The notes under the pieces: generated by a model | Databases searched by the model: none | What the model was told of the DNA's origin: nothing | The model's input: the letters and a program-made list of their open reading frames with translations, nothing else | In this document: positions 8,459 to 16,525 of the stretch, piece after piece | How the letters are laid out: the number at the start of each line of letters is the position of its first letter | Position numbering within the stretch: position 1 is the stretch's first letter | Made by a program: the position numbers and the translations under genes | Assembly: GCF_022385335.1 (NCBI RefSeq) | Contig: NZ_CP092431.1 | Span: 992,001 to 1,056,000 of the forward strand | Length of the DNA: 64,000 nt | Reading direction: 5' to 3' | Source: Streptomyces deccanensis | GTDB lineage: Bacteria; Actinomycetota; Actinomycetes; Streptomycetales; Streptomycetaceae

Positions 8459-10552
8459 ATGACGACATCAGCTGCAGTGATCGTGGATGCCGCCGCCTAC
8501 GCACAGGCCGTCGAGGACGCGGTGCGGGCCTCGGCCGCCTACTACACCGGGGGCACGTCGGCGCTGGACGACGACACCTACGACCGGCTCGTGCGCGGCA
8601 TCGCGGCATGGGAGGCCGAGCATCCCGACGGGATACTGCCCGACTCCCCCACCGGCAAGGTCGCCGGTGGCGCGGTCGAGGGGGACGTGCCGCACACGGT
8701 GGCGATGCTGAGCCTGGACAACGTGTTCTCGGGCGAGGAGTTCACCGCGTGGACGGCGTCGCTGGCCCGCCGGATCGGGCACGACGTGGAGCGGTTCAGC
8801 GTGGAGCCCAAGCTCGACGGGCTCGCGGTCGCCGCGCGCTACACCCAGGGACGGCTCACGCGGTTGATCACCCGGGGCGACGGGACGGCCGGGGAGGACG
8901 TCTCGCACGCCATCGGCACCATCGAGGGGCTGCCCGGCGAGCTGGCCGAGCCGGTGACGGTGGAGGTGCGGGGCGAAGTCCTCATGACCACCGCCCAGTT
9001 CGAGCACGCCAACGAGATACGCACCGAGCACGGCGGGCAGCCGTTCGCGAACCCGCGCAACGCCGCGGCGGGCACCCTGCGCGCCAAGGAGCGTGCCTAC
9101 ACCGTGCCGATGACGTTCTTCGGGTACGGGCTGCTGCCCCTCCCGGGCACGGAGACCGCCGACGCCACCCGGCTCGCCGAAGTCGCCCACAGCGAACTGA
9201 TGGCCCGCGCCGCCGAGCTGGGCGTCAACACCACCGCGAGTACGGCCGTGCCCGGCGTCACCGCCGGTTCCGTCGACGAGGTCCTCGCCCGGGTGAAGGA
9301 GATCGCCGAGCTGCGGGCCGAACTGCCGTTCGGGATCGACGGGATCGTCGTCAAGGCCGACCTGGCCGCCGACCAGCAGGCCGCCGGGTCCGGCTCCCGC
9401 GCCCCGCGCTGGGCGATCGCCTACAAGCTGCCCGCCGTCGAGAAGATCACGCGGCTGCTGGAGGTGCAGTGGAACGTCGGCCGCACCGGCATCATCGCGC
9501 CGCGCGGCGTGCTGGAGCCCGTCGAGATCGACGGCTCCACCATCACGTACGCCACCCTGCACAACCCGGCCGACATCACCCGCCGTGACCTGCGGCTGGG
9601 CGACCACGTCATGGTGCACCGCGCCGGAGACGTGATCCCGCGCGTGGAGGCGCCCGTCGCCCATCTGCGCACCGGCGACGAGCAGCCGATCGTCTTCCCC
9701 GAGGTGTGCCCGAGATGCGGCTCCGGCATCGACACCGGCGAACAGCGCTGGCGCTGCGAGAACGGCCGCAACTGCCACCTGGTGGCGTCCCTGTCCTACG
9801 CCGTCGGCCGCGACCAGCTCGATGTGGAAGGGCTGGGGCACACCCGGGTCGTCCAGCTCGTCGAGGCGGGCCTGGTCGCCGACCTCGCTGATCTGTTCAC
9901 CCTCACCCGGGAGCAGCTCCTCGGGCTGGAACGCATGGGGGAGACCAGCACCGACAATCTCCTCGCCGCGCTGGACACGGCCAAGGGGCGGCCGTTGTCG
10001 CGGGTGCTGTGCGCGCTGGGGGTGCGGGGCACCGGACGTTCCATGTCCCGCCGTATCGCCCGGTACTTCGCCACCATGGACAACCTCCGGGCGGCGGACG
10101 CCGAGGCGATCCAGCGGGTCGAGGGCATCGGCACCGAGAAGGCCCCGTCGATCGTGGCCGAGCTCGCCGAACTGGCCCCGCTCATCGACAAGCTCGTGGC
10201 GGCCGGGGTGAACATGACCGAGCCGGGCGCCACGCCTCCCGCGCCGGCCGACGAGAACCCCGCCGACGCCGAGGAGGGCTCCGAGGCCGTGGGCGGGCCG
10301 CTCGCCGGGATGGCCGTGGTGGTCACGGGCGCGATGACCGGCGTCCTGGAGAAGCTCAGCCGCAACCAGATGAACGAACTCATCGAACGGGCCGGAGGGC
10401 GGGCCTCCTCCAGCGTCTCCAAGAAGACGTCCCTGGTCGTCGCGGGGGAGAACGCCGGCTCCAAGCGCGCCAAGGCCGAGACGCTGGGCATCCGCCTGGC
10501 CGACCCGGACGAGTTCGCCGCACTGGTGGCCGACTTCCTCACCGCCGAATGA
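8459..10552 (+). CDS. ligA: NAD-dependent DNA ligase
   Basis: Enzyme of 697 residues that seals nicks using NAD+. Domains in order: Ia NAD-binding region with the AAYYTGG tyrosines and PDSPTGKV (about 20-70), adenylation domain with the nucleophile lysine in EPKLDG (K118), OB fold, a four-cysteine zinc finger beginning CPRCG (C417, C420) and continuing [10 protein letters not shown], helix-hairpin-helix region, and a C-terminal BRCT domain (about 615-697). All catalytic features are intact. Streptomycetes can carry more than one ligA-type gene, and the divergent N-terminal domain hints that this may be an accessory copy; that cannot be decided from one window. The promoter suggests induction by DNA damage. 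Confidence 0.93.
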   Translation: MTTSAAVIVDAAAYAQAVEDAVRASAAYYTGGTSALDDDTYDRLVRGIAAWEAEHPDGILPDSPTGKVAGGAVEGDVPHTVAMLSLDNVFSGEEFTAWTASLARRIGHDVERFSVEPKLDGLAVAARYTQGRLTRLITRGDGTAGEDVSHAIGTIEGLPGELAEPVTVEVRGEVLMTTAQFEHANEIRTEHGGQPFANPRNAAAGTLRAKERAYTVPMTFFGYGLLPLPGTETADATRLAEVAHSELMARAAELGVNTTASTAVPGVTAGSVDEVLARVKEIAELRAELPFGIDGIVVKADLAADQQAAGSGSRAPRWAIAYKLPAVEKITRLLEVQWNVGRTGIIAPRGVLEPVEIDGSTITYATLHNPADITRRDLRLGDHVMVHRAGDVIPRVEAPVAHLRTGDEQPIVFPEVCPRCGSGIDTGEQRWRCENGRNCHLVASLSYAVGRDQLDVEGLGHTRVVQLVEAGLVADLADLFTLTREQLLGLERMGETSTDNLLAALDTAKGRPLSRVLCALGVRGTGRSMSRRIARYFATMDNLRAADAEAIQRVEGIGTEKAPSIVAELAELAPLIDKLVAAGVNMTEPGATPPAPADENPADAEEGSEAVGGPLAGMAVVVTGAMTGVLEKLSRNQMNELIERAGGRASSSVSKKTSLVVAGENAGSKRAKAETLGIRLADPDEFAALVADFLTAE

Positions 10553-10577
10553 TCACGCTCACAGCCGAATGATCACG
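10538..10577. repeat. 20-bp tandem duplication carrying both convergent stop codons
   Basis: Two adjacent 20-bp units (CTCACCGCCGAATGATCACG and the same with one C-to-A change). The ligA stop codon (TGA) is in the first unit, and the stop of the convergent phosphatase gene is at the unit junction. The phosphatase therefore ends in sequence created by the duplication. Confidence 0.85.
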
Positions 10578-11788
10578 AGGGCCGTGTCGTCGGTGGCGCG
10601 GCCGTGGTGGAGGAGGTCGAGGAGGAGGGCGTCGGCGAGGAGCTCGGGGGTGGAGCGGCGATGACGGGTCAGCGCTTCGGCGAGGCGGCCGAGACTGACG
10701 TCGATGTCCTCGTCGCGGCGCTCGATCAGACCGTCCGTGTAGAGGACCAGCGTGTCGCCCTCGGTGAAGTCGAGGGTGGCCTCGGGGCGGGGGGTGTGTT
10801 CGGGTCGGGCGCCGAGCGGCGGGTCGGTGGCGCCGTCGAGGAAGGCGACCGTGCCGTCGCGGCACAGCAGAGCGGGCGGCAGATGGCCGGCGCTGCTGTA
10901 GGTGATGGTGTGGGTGTCCCAGTCGACGCAGGTCTGCACGGCGGTGGTGTTCTCGGCGCCGTCGACGGAGCGGGCGTACAGGCCGAGCGCGTCCAGCGCC
11001 TGGGCGGGGCCGTCGGCCACCAGGGACGCCGCGCTCAGCGCACTGCGGAGCTTGCCCATGACGCAGGCGGCGGCCAGGCCGTGACCGACCACGTCACCGA
11101 CGGCGATCCCGATGCGGTCGACGCCCTCCAGGTCGACCAGGTCGTACCAGTCGCCGCACACGTTCAGCGCGTCCGTCGCCGGCTGGTAGCGGACGGCGAC
11201 GCGATGGTGTCCGATCGGGTTGGGCGCGGGCAGCATCGCCTTCTGCAGGGCGAGCGCGACCTCCCGTTCGTGGGCGTGCGCCTCGCGCAGCCGTTCGTTG
11301 ACCTCCTGCAGCTCGCGGGCGCGGGTGTAGAGCTCGGCCTCCATGACGCGGTCGCGGTCACCGGGGGCGCGCTCGCGGGCCCGGATCAGTTCGGTGACCT
11401 CCTCCACCTTGTGGATCAGCAGGACCACCTTCCCGTCGGGGCCGAGGATCGGCGCGTTCACGGGGCTCCAGTACCGCTCCTCCCACTCCCCCGGCTGCTG
11501 CGCCGACTCCACGTCGTAGCGCTGCAGCGCCATCGCGTCCCGCTCTCCGGTCTCCACCACGCGGTTCAGGGAGGCCGCCAGGTTCCGCATCCCGTTGGCG
11601 GACGGGTCGTCGGGGTTGTCGGGGAACACGTCGAAGAGGTACCGGCCGATCACCTGCTCGCGGGTGCGGCCCGACATCCGCAGGAACTCCTCGTTCGCGT
11701 CCGCGTACACCAGCTCGGGTGTCAGCAGCGCCACCATGCCCGGCAGTGCCTGGAACACCGCCGCGTAGTCGATCGCCGTATCCGCCAT
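10559..11788 (-). CDS. PAS-domain SpoIIE-type PP2C serine phosphatase
   Basis: A 409-residue RsbU-like phosphatase. A PAS domain occupies about residues 7-125 (LVYADANEEFLRMSGRTREQ), followed by a helical coiled-coil linker (about 135-180) and a PP2C/SpoIIE domain with the metal-site motifs CGDWYDL, GDVVGHG and TDDTALV. Such proteins dephosphorylate anti-sigma-factor antagonists in response to a signal sensed by the PAS domain; the partner here is unknown. ATG giving MADTAIDYAAVFQALPG was chosen because PAS homology begins right after it. It ends tail-to-tail with ligA, only 6 bp apart. Confidence 0.88.
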   Translation of the reverse strand: MADTAIDYAAVFQALPGMVALLTPELVYADANEEFLRMSGRTREQVIGRYLFDVFPDNPDDPSANGMRNLAASLNRVVETGERDAMALQRYDVESAQQPGEWEERYWSPVNAPILGPDGKVVLLIHKVEEVTELIRARERAPGDRDRVMEAELYTRARELQEVNERLREAHAHEREVALALQKAMLPAPNPIGHHRVAVRYQPATDALNVCGDWYDLVDLEGVDRIGIAVGDVVGHGLAAACVMGKLRSALSAASLVADGPAQALDALGLYARSVDGAENTTAVQTCVDWDTHTITYSSAGHLPPALLCRDGTVAFLDGATDPPLGARPEHTPRPEATLDFTEGDTLVLYTDGLIERRDEDIDVSLGRLAEALTRHRRSTPELLADALLLDLLHHGRATDDTALVIIRL

Positions 11789-12045
11789 GGTCGCCGCCTC
11801 AGCGTCCGTCGCCTGCCTGTGATCTCCACCATAGGAGCCGCGAGCCCCCCGAGCGCGGTCCCGTCCCCAGGAAAACAGCCAGGTCACGCACGGTCGTGGG
11901 GAGGAGAACACAGCGTCGCGGGCCTGCTGGGATCCGCCGGGGAGGTCGGGGGGCGGTGCGCGGGAGGGGCCGGTGGCAATGTCCGCGTGCCGGGCGCCCG
12001 TGCAAGGTCACGCAGGGTGAAAAGGTCGTCACGGGAGTCGGAGTC
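11789..12045. other. Upstream region of the PP2C gene, no gene seen
   Basis: Together with the palindrome that follows it forms a 308-bp gap between the PP2C start and the end of the polysaccharide cluster. It must hold the PP2C promoter but I see no convincing -35/-10 pair. Confidence 0.4.
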
Positions 12046-12079
12046 GCCGCCCGGTCTCGCCATGGCGAGACCGGGCGGC
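12046..12079 (-). terminator. 34-bp perfect palindrome, probable terminator of the Pel-like operon
   Basis: Each half is GCCGCCCGGTCTCGCCA read on its own strand; there is no mismatch over 17 bp. It starts 18 nt after the stop codon of the last gene of the cluster and, on the minus strand, is followed at some distance by CCTTTTC. As RNA it would fold into a very stable hairpin (with a small loop forming at the centre). A perfect DNA palindrome could alternatively bind a dimeric regulator of the PP2C gene. Confidence 0.65.
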
Positions 12080-12096
12080 CTCGCCACGGCGTCGCC

Positions 12097-12903
12097 TCAG
12101 CAGGGCTGTCGCCACACGCCCAGCTCCAGTCGTTTGACCATCGACGAGAGCTTCAGCCGGCGGGACTCCGCGCAGAAGCTGCTCCTTGGTTCGGTGTACT
12201 CCACGTGGAACACGGCCTTGCCGGCCTCGATGAAGGGCGAGAGCCGCGCGCATTCGTCGTACTGGGCGCACTCCTCGTTGACCGCGAAGTCGAAGTCGGC
12301 GAGCAGCTCGGGGATCTGCGCCAGGTCGTTCTTCAGGCCCACCGCGAGGCCCCGCTCGTGGGCGATGTCCGCGATCATGCGGTTGTAGGTCAGCTGGTCC
12401 CGTGCGGTGAGCGGGAAGCCGGTGTCGTCGGCGTAGCCCTCCACCAGATCGGGCTCCACCGCGTCGAAGCCCTTGTCGCGGCACATGTCGAAGCGGCGTT
12501 CCATCAGGGGCCGCAGGACGTCCAACTGCCGTATGTCCAGCCAGCGTTCGCCCGCCCAGCCGTTCTCCTCGCCGAGGAGGGAGCGCGGGAAGTCCGCCTT
12601 GTCGGGCCGGAAGTCCTCCCAGGCGCCGACGTTGACATAGCAGATGACCTTGCGGCCGTCCCGGTGCAGCCGGGCCACGTCCTTCGCGGAGTTCTCGAAG
12701 CCGTCGATGTCGTAGACGGGCACGTCCGCCGAGGGGTCGACCCTGCCGTCCAGCTGCCACTGCCAGGCGAGACCGGGACGGGGTTTCCAACGCGGCCCGG
12801 ACGTGGAACCGGGATCCGGGTCGGAGGCGCCGCCGCAGCCCGCGAGGGTCGAGGCCACCAGGGCGGCCAGCAGCGCCACGTACGCGGACGTCGGCCTCCT
12901 CAT
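12097..12903 (-). CDS. GH114 endo-alpha-1,4-polygalactosaminidase-like lipoprotein
   Basis: A 268-residue lipoprotein: signal peptide with lipobox LAGC (lipidated C23), then a GH114/TM1410-type (beta/alpha) barrel. Family blocks are WQWQLDG, PVYDIDGFEN, KVICYVNVGAWEDFRPDK, FDAVEPDLVEGY (catalytic acidic residues) and GLKNDLAQ. GH114 enzymes cut alpha-1,4-linked galactosamine polymers; the hydrolase half of PelA belongs here. In this cluster it would trim or process the exported polymer on the outer face of the membrane (inference). It is the last gene of the operon and its ATG overlaps the preceding stop codon (ATGA). Length is normal for the family. Confidence 0.85.
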   Translation of the reverse strand: MRRPTSAYVALLAALVASTLAGCGGASDPDPGSTSGPRWKPRPGLAWQWQLDGRVDPSADVPVYDIDGFENSAKDVARLHRDGRKVICYVNVGAWEDFRPDKADFPRSLLGEENGWAGERWLDIRQLDVLRPLMERRFDMCRDKGFDAVEPDLVEGYADDTGFPLTARDQLTYNRMIADIAHERGLAVGLKNDLAQIPELLADFDFAVNEECAQYDECARLSPFIEAGKAVFHVEYTEPRSSFCAESRRLKLSSMVKRLELGVWRQPC

Positions 12904-13562
12904 CGCTCCGTCCCGGTGAGCGCGGGCGTCAACTGGGCCCAGGGGTTGGGCGGTTCGCCGGTCACCGGGCCGCAGACGGCGGCGCCCCGGTCGTGTGCGG
13001 TGCGCACGGCGAGCGGTACGAGCGCCTCGGGGACGCCGTAGACGAGGTGGCAGAGCCGCTCGGGCGGGTGGCGCTCGGCCCAGGCGGGTCTGCTGAACGC
13101 CGACACGTACGTCGACCAGTGGCCCTCGAAGGTGACGGTCAGGTCGGCGAGGCGGGCGTACCCCGGGGCCGGGTGGACGCCGGGGTTGAGGACGACGGTG
13201 GCGGCGCCCAGTCGGCGGACGGCCCGGACGAGGCTGCGGCAGGCGGGCAGGCCGTCCGGGGTGGCGGTCACCTGGTCGAGGAAGCAGCCGTCGGCCGCGT
13301 ACCACTCCTGGTGACGGCGTACGTCGTCGGCGATCTCGGCGCGGTCGCGCACGCCGTAGTCGGTGTCGACATAGCCGAGCAGCCGGGCCCCGGCCGCGCG
13401 CAGCGCCCCGGCCGCCGCGGTGAACGCGGGGTCGGGGACGTCGCCGGGGCCGTTCGCCGGGTTGAGGACGACGGCGTAGGTACGGGGCGCCGCGCTGATC
13501 AGGCGGTGCCAGGCGCCCGGGTCCTCGGCCGGGTGGACGTACAGCGGGATCAGCAGGCTCAC
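12900..13562 (-). CDS. Spherulation-specific family 4 (Spherulin-4-like) protein
   Basis: A 220-residue protein with the start PLYVHPAEDPGAWHRLI, the block VVLNPANGPGDVPDPAF and the segment YGVRDRAEIADDVRRH followed by DGCFLDQV, all typical of the Spherulin-4 family. This family is thought to be related to GH114 barrels and may act on galactosaminogalactan-type polymers. No signal peptide is visible with the GTG start, which overlaps the upstream stop (GTGA), so it may be cytosolic or the start may be elsewhere. Overlaps on both sides tie it into the operon. Confidence 0.8.
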   Translation of the reverse strand: MSLLIPLYVHPAEDPGAWHRLISAAPRTYAVVLNPANGPGDVPDPAFTAAAGALRAAGARLLGYVDTDYGVRDRAEIADDVRRHQEWYAADGCFLDQVTATPDGLPACRSLVRAVRRLGAATVVLNPGVHPAPGYARLADLTVTFEGHWSTYVSAFSRPAWAERHPPERLCHLVYGVPEALVPLAVRTAHDRGAAVCGPVTGEPPNPWAQLTPALTGTER

Positions 13563-14686
13563 GGCGTACGGACACCTTTCTCGCCGCCCCCGCGTTCCCC
13601 GGCGCACTCCGGTTCGCCTACGGCCTTGTGTTCCCCGCCGCCGTTCGGCACGCCGACATCCTTGTGCCCCCCGCCGCCTCCGCCGCTCTCCCAGAGTGCG
13701 GTGAGCGCGTCGTCCAGGCTGTGGGCCGGCCGCCAGCCGAGGGCCGCCTCGGCGGCGGTGACATCGGAACACTGCCACGACACATCCGCCGACCGGACCG
13801 ACCCGCCCGCCCGGTCCCCACCGGCCCCCCGCCCGGCCGCGACCGCGTCCGGGCCCGCGCCCCCACCCGTGCCCCCGTCCCCCGAAGCCCGCGCATCCGA
13901 CGCCCTCGTCGCCGACGCCCTCGTCCCCGTCGCGTTCTCCGTGATCCGTCCTCGGAAGCCCGCCTTGTCGGTCAGGAGGTGGACCATCTCGCGGACCGGG
14001 ACGGCGTGGCCGCCGGAGATATTGAGGACGGGCGGCAGGGGGCCGGGGGCCGTGGCGGCGAGGACGACCGCTCGAGTGACGTCGCGGACGTCGACGAAGT
14101 CGCGGTACGCGGAGAGGTCGCCGAGTGGGAGAACGGCCTCGGGGTCCCGGCCCGCGGTGCGGAGCAGGGCGGCGATACGGCCGGGGAGGCTGGTGGGCGG
14201 CGCCCCGGGGCCGACGGGGTTGCCGACCCGCAGGACCACCGCGTCCAGGCCGGACGTGGTGACGGCGACCGTGCCCGCGAGCTTGGTCGCGCCGTAGGGG
14301 GCGAGCGGACGCGTGGCCGCCGCCTCGGTCACCCGGACGTCCTGGACGCCGGGCCCGTACTCGGCGGCCGAGCCCAGGTGCACCAGCCGTGCGCCGGGGG
14401 CGGCCTCCCGGAGCGCCGCGCACAGGACGGCGGGGCCCCGGGCGTTGACCTCGGCGAGGGTGACGGGGTCGCCGCCGGTCGCGCCCGCGCAGTTGACCAC
14501 GGTGTCGGGCGCGGCCGACGCCAGCGTCTTCGCCAGTTCCGCGGGGCGGACGGTGGCGAGGTCGACGGCGTGGTCGGCGGTGGGCGCCCGGCCGCCGCCG
14601 AGGACCAGCGCGCCCGGCAGGGCCCGCAGCCCCTCGACGACTTGGGTGCCCAGATAGCCGGTGAAGCCCAGGACGAGAATGCGCAT
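13559..14686 (-). CDS. NAD-dependent epimerase/dehydratase (second of the cluster)
   Basis: Extended-SDR sugar-nucleotide enzyme of 375 residues. The cofactor motif is LGFTGYLGTQ (GxxGxxG-type, residues 7-14 region) and the catalytic tyrosine/lysine pair is in PYGATKLAG. Two low-complexity insertions are unusual: an Ala/Arg/Gly-rich stretch around residues 253-300 and a Gly/Glu/Lys-rich tail at the C-terminus, both probably disordered. It likely prepares a UDP- or dTDP-sugar for the cluster's polymer. Only 7 bp separate it from the nucleotidyltransferase gene. Confidence 0.8.
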   Translation of the reverse strand: MRILVLGFTGYLGTQVVEGLRALPGALVLGGGRAPTADHAVDLATVRPAELAKTLASAAPDTVVNCAGATGGDPVTLAEVNARGPAVLCAALREAAPGARLVHLGSAAEYGPGVQDVRVTEAAATRPLAPYGATKLAGTVAVTTSGLDAVVLRVGNPVGPGAPPTSLPGRIAALLRTAGRDPEAVLPLGDLSAYRDFVDVRDVTRAVVLAATAPGPLPPVLNISGGHAVPVREMVHLLTDKAGFRGRITENATGTRASATRASDARASGDGGTGGGAGPDAVAAGRGAGGDRAGGSVRSADVSWQCSDVTAAEAALGWRPAHSLDDALTALWESGGGGGGHKDVGVPNGGGEHKAVGEPECAGERGGGEKGVRTP

Positions 14687-14693
14687 GGGGTGC

Positions 14694-15407
14694 TCAGGCT
14701 CCCTTGAGCAGAAGCGACTTGCGGGTGGTGAACTCGGCGTTGGCCCGGTCGTAGTCGTCCGGGCGCCCTATGTCCAGCCAGTATCCGTCGAAGTCGTAGG
14801 CGTGCGGCTGGTTCTGAGCCCTGATCAGGTCGAGGACCAACTCGTCGAAGCCCAGCGGCAGTCCGGGGGTGTAGCCCTCCAGGGTGGAGCGGGACACGCC
14901 GTAGACGCCCATGGAGACGCGGTAGTCCATGCTCGGCTTCTCGGTGAAGGCGACGACCTTGCTGTCGTCGGTGGTCAGGACACCGAAGTCGATGTGGACC
15001 TTGCGGGCGTAGGTGGCGATGGTGAGCGGCGCCCCGGACTCCCGGTGCCGGCGCAGGACGTCGGCGTAGTCGAGGTCGGTGAGGATGTCGCCGTTCATCA
15101 CGAGGAACGACTCGGGCAGCTTCTCGCGCAGGTTGAGCAGCGGCCCCATGGTGCCCAGCGGGCTCTCCTCGGGGGCGTAGTCGACGGTCAGGTCCCACTG
15201 GGAGCCGTCGCCGACGTAGGCACGGATGATCTCGCCGAGGTGGCCGATGGCGAGGGTGACATGGGTGAAGCCGGCCGTGGAGAGCTGGCGCAGCACGATC
15301 TCCAGGATGGCGTGCTGGTCGCCGATGGGGACGAGCGGTTTCGGCAGCGCGGTCGTGTAGGGCCGCAGCCGGACGCCCTTGCCTCCCGCCAGGATCACTG
15401 CGTGCAT
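14694..15407 (-). CDS. Sugar-phosphate nucleotidyltransferase
   Basis: A 237-residue enzyme activating a sugar-1-phosphate with an NTP. The signature ILAGGKGVRLRPYT (residues 5-18) contains the G-G-x-G-x-R-L pyrophosphorylase loop, followed by LPKPLVPIGD with the substrate lysine and MNGDIL with the metal-binding aspartate. Length matches short G1P-thymidylyl/uridylyl or mannose-1-phosphate guanylyltransferases lacking the extra C-terminal domain, so the exact base and sugar are unknown. An excellent ribosome site (AAGGAGGAG) precedes the ATG, the strongest in the operon. Confidence 0.87.
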   Translation of the reverse strand: MHAVILAGGKGVRLRPYTTALPKPLVPIGDQHAILEIVLRQLSTAGFTHVTLAIGHLGEIIRAYVGDGSQWDLTVDYAPEESPLGTMGPLLNLREKLPESFLVMNGDILTDLDYADVLRRHRESGAPLTIATYARKVHIDFGVLTTDDSKVVAFTEKPSMDYRVSMGVYGVSRSTLEGYTPGLPLGFDELVLDLIRAQNQPHAYDFDGYWLDIGRPDDYDRANAEFTTRKSLLLKGA

Positions 15408-15447
15408 GGTGCTCCTCCTTGGTCGATGTGCTTCTGCCGGACGGGAG

Positions 15448-16449
15448 TCAGATGTTGTAGATGCCGGTCTTGTAGCGGGCGAGGTTGGCCGGGTCGCGGA
15501 AGAACTCCACGGTGTGCGCGAGGCCTTGTTCCAGGGTGTGGGCGGGCTGCCAGCCGGTGGCGGCGGTCAGCCGGCTCGCGTCCGCGACGAGCCGCATCAC
15601 CTCGGAGTTGGCGGGCCGGATACGGGCCTCGTCCTCGCGGACGTCGAGTTCGCTGTCCATGACCTTGCCGATCAGTGCGACGAGGTCACCGATGGAGATC
15701 TCGCCGCCGGTGCCGGCGTTGAAGGTGCGGCCCACGACCTGTTCGGCGGGTGCGGTGCCGACGGTCAGGAACGCCTGCGCGGTGTCCTTGACGAAGGTGA
15801 AGTCCCGGGTGGGGCGCAGATCGCCGAGGGTGATGGTCCGCTCCCCCGCCGCGACCTGGCCAATGACGGTGGGGATCACCGCGCGCATCGACTGGCGGGG
15901 CCCGAAGGTGTTGAAGGGTCTCAGGGTGACGACGGGGGTGTCGAAGCTCGCGTGGTAGCTGTCGGCGAGCCGGTCGCCGCCGGCCTTCGAGGCGGCGTAC
16001 GGGGACTGGGTGTTGATGGGGTGGTCCTCGGTGATCGGCACGGTCCGGGCGGTGCCGTAGGTCTCGCTGGTGGAGGTGTGGACCAGGCGGGGTGTGCCGA
16101 GGGCTCGGACGGCCTCCAGGACGTTGAGGGTGCCGGTGACGTTGGTGTCCACGTAGCTGTGGGGTGCCTGGTACGAGTACGGGATCGCGATGAGCGCGGC
16201 CAGGTGGTAGGCGGTGTCGGCGCCGTCGAGGAGGCCGCGGACCGATCCGGGGTCGCGGACGTCGCCGAGGACGATGTCGACGTGGTCCAGGACGTCCGGG
16301 TGCAGGGTCTCCAGCCAGCCGTAGGAGGAGAAGGAGTTGTACTGGGCCATGGCCCGGACCCGGTGTCCGGAGGCGACGAGCGCCTCGGTCAGATGGGAGC
16401 CGATGAAGCCCTCGGCTCCGGTGACGGCGGCGAGCGGTGCGGAGGTCAA
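15448..16449 (-). CDS. NAD-dependent epimerase/dehydratase, GDP-mannose 4,6-dehydratase-like
   Basis: Extended SDR of 333 residues: cofactor loop TGAEGFIGSH at the N-terminus, TSTSETYG and SPYAASKAGGD (Tyr-x3-Lys catalytic pair), and substrate-binding RPFNTFGPRQS. The TTG start is preferred because GGAAGG lies about 9 nt upstream; the frame stays open toward a distal GTG but that part is Pro/Thr-rich and unlike the family. It opens the second half of the operon, making or interconverting the NDP-sugar together with the nucleotidyltransferase. PelX-type epimerases that make UDP-GalNAc are a possible functional parallel (inference). Confidence 0.85.
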   Translation of the reverse strand: MTSAPLAAVTGAEGFIGSHLTEALVASGHRVRAMAQYNSFSSYGWLETLHPDVLDHVDIVLGDVRDPGSVRGLLDGADTAYHLAALIAIPYSYQAPHSYVDTNVTGTLNVLEAVRALGTPRLVHTSTSETYGTARTVPITEDHPINTQSPYAASKAGGDRLADSYHASFDTPVVTLRPFNTFGPRQSMRAVIPTVIGQVAAGERTITLGDLRPTRDFTFVKDTAQAFLTVGTAPAEQVVGRTFNAGTGGEISIGDLVALIGKVMDSELDVREDEARIRPANSEVMRLVADASRLTAATGWQPAHTLEQGLAHTVEFFRDPANLARYKTGIYNI

Positions 16450-16525
16450 CTGGTGTGTCCTTCCGGTTGGTTGTGTGGGGGGTGGCGCGTGGGGGGCGGT
16501 GCGGTGGTCGGGGGTGGGCACGGGC

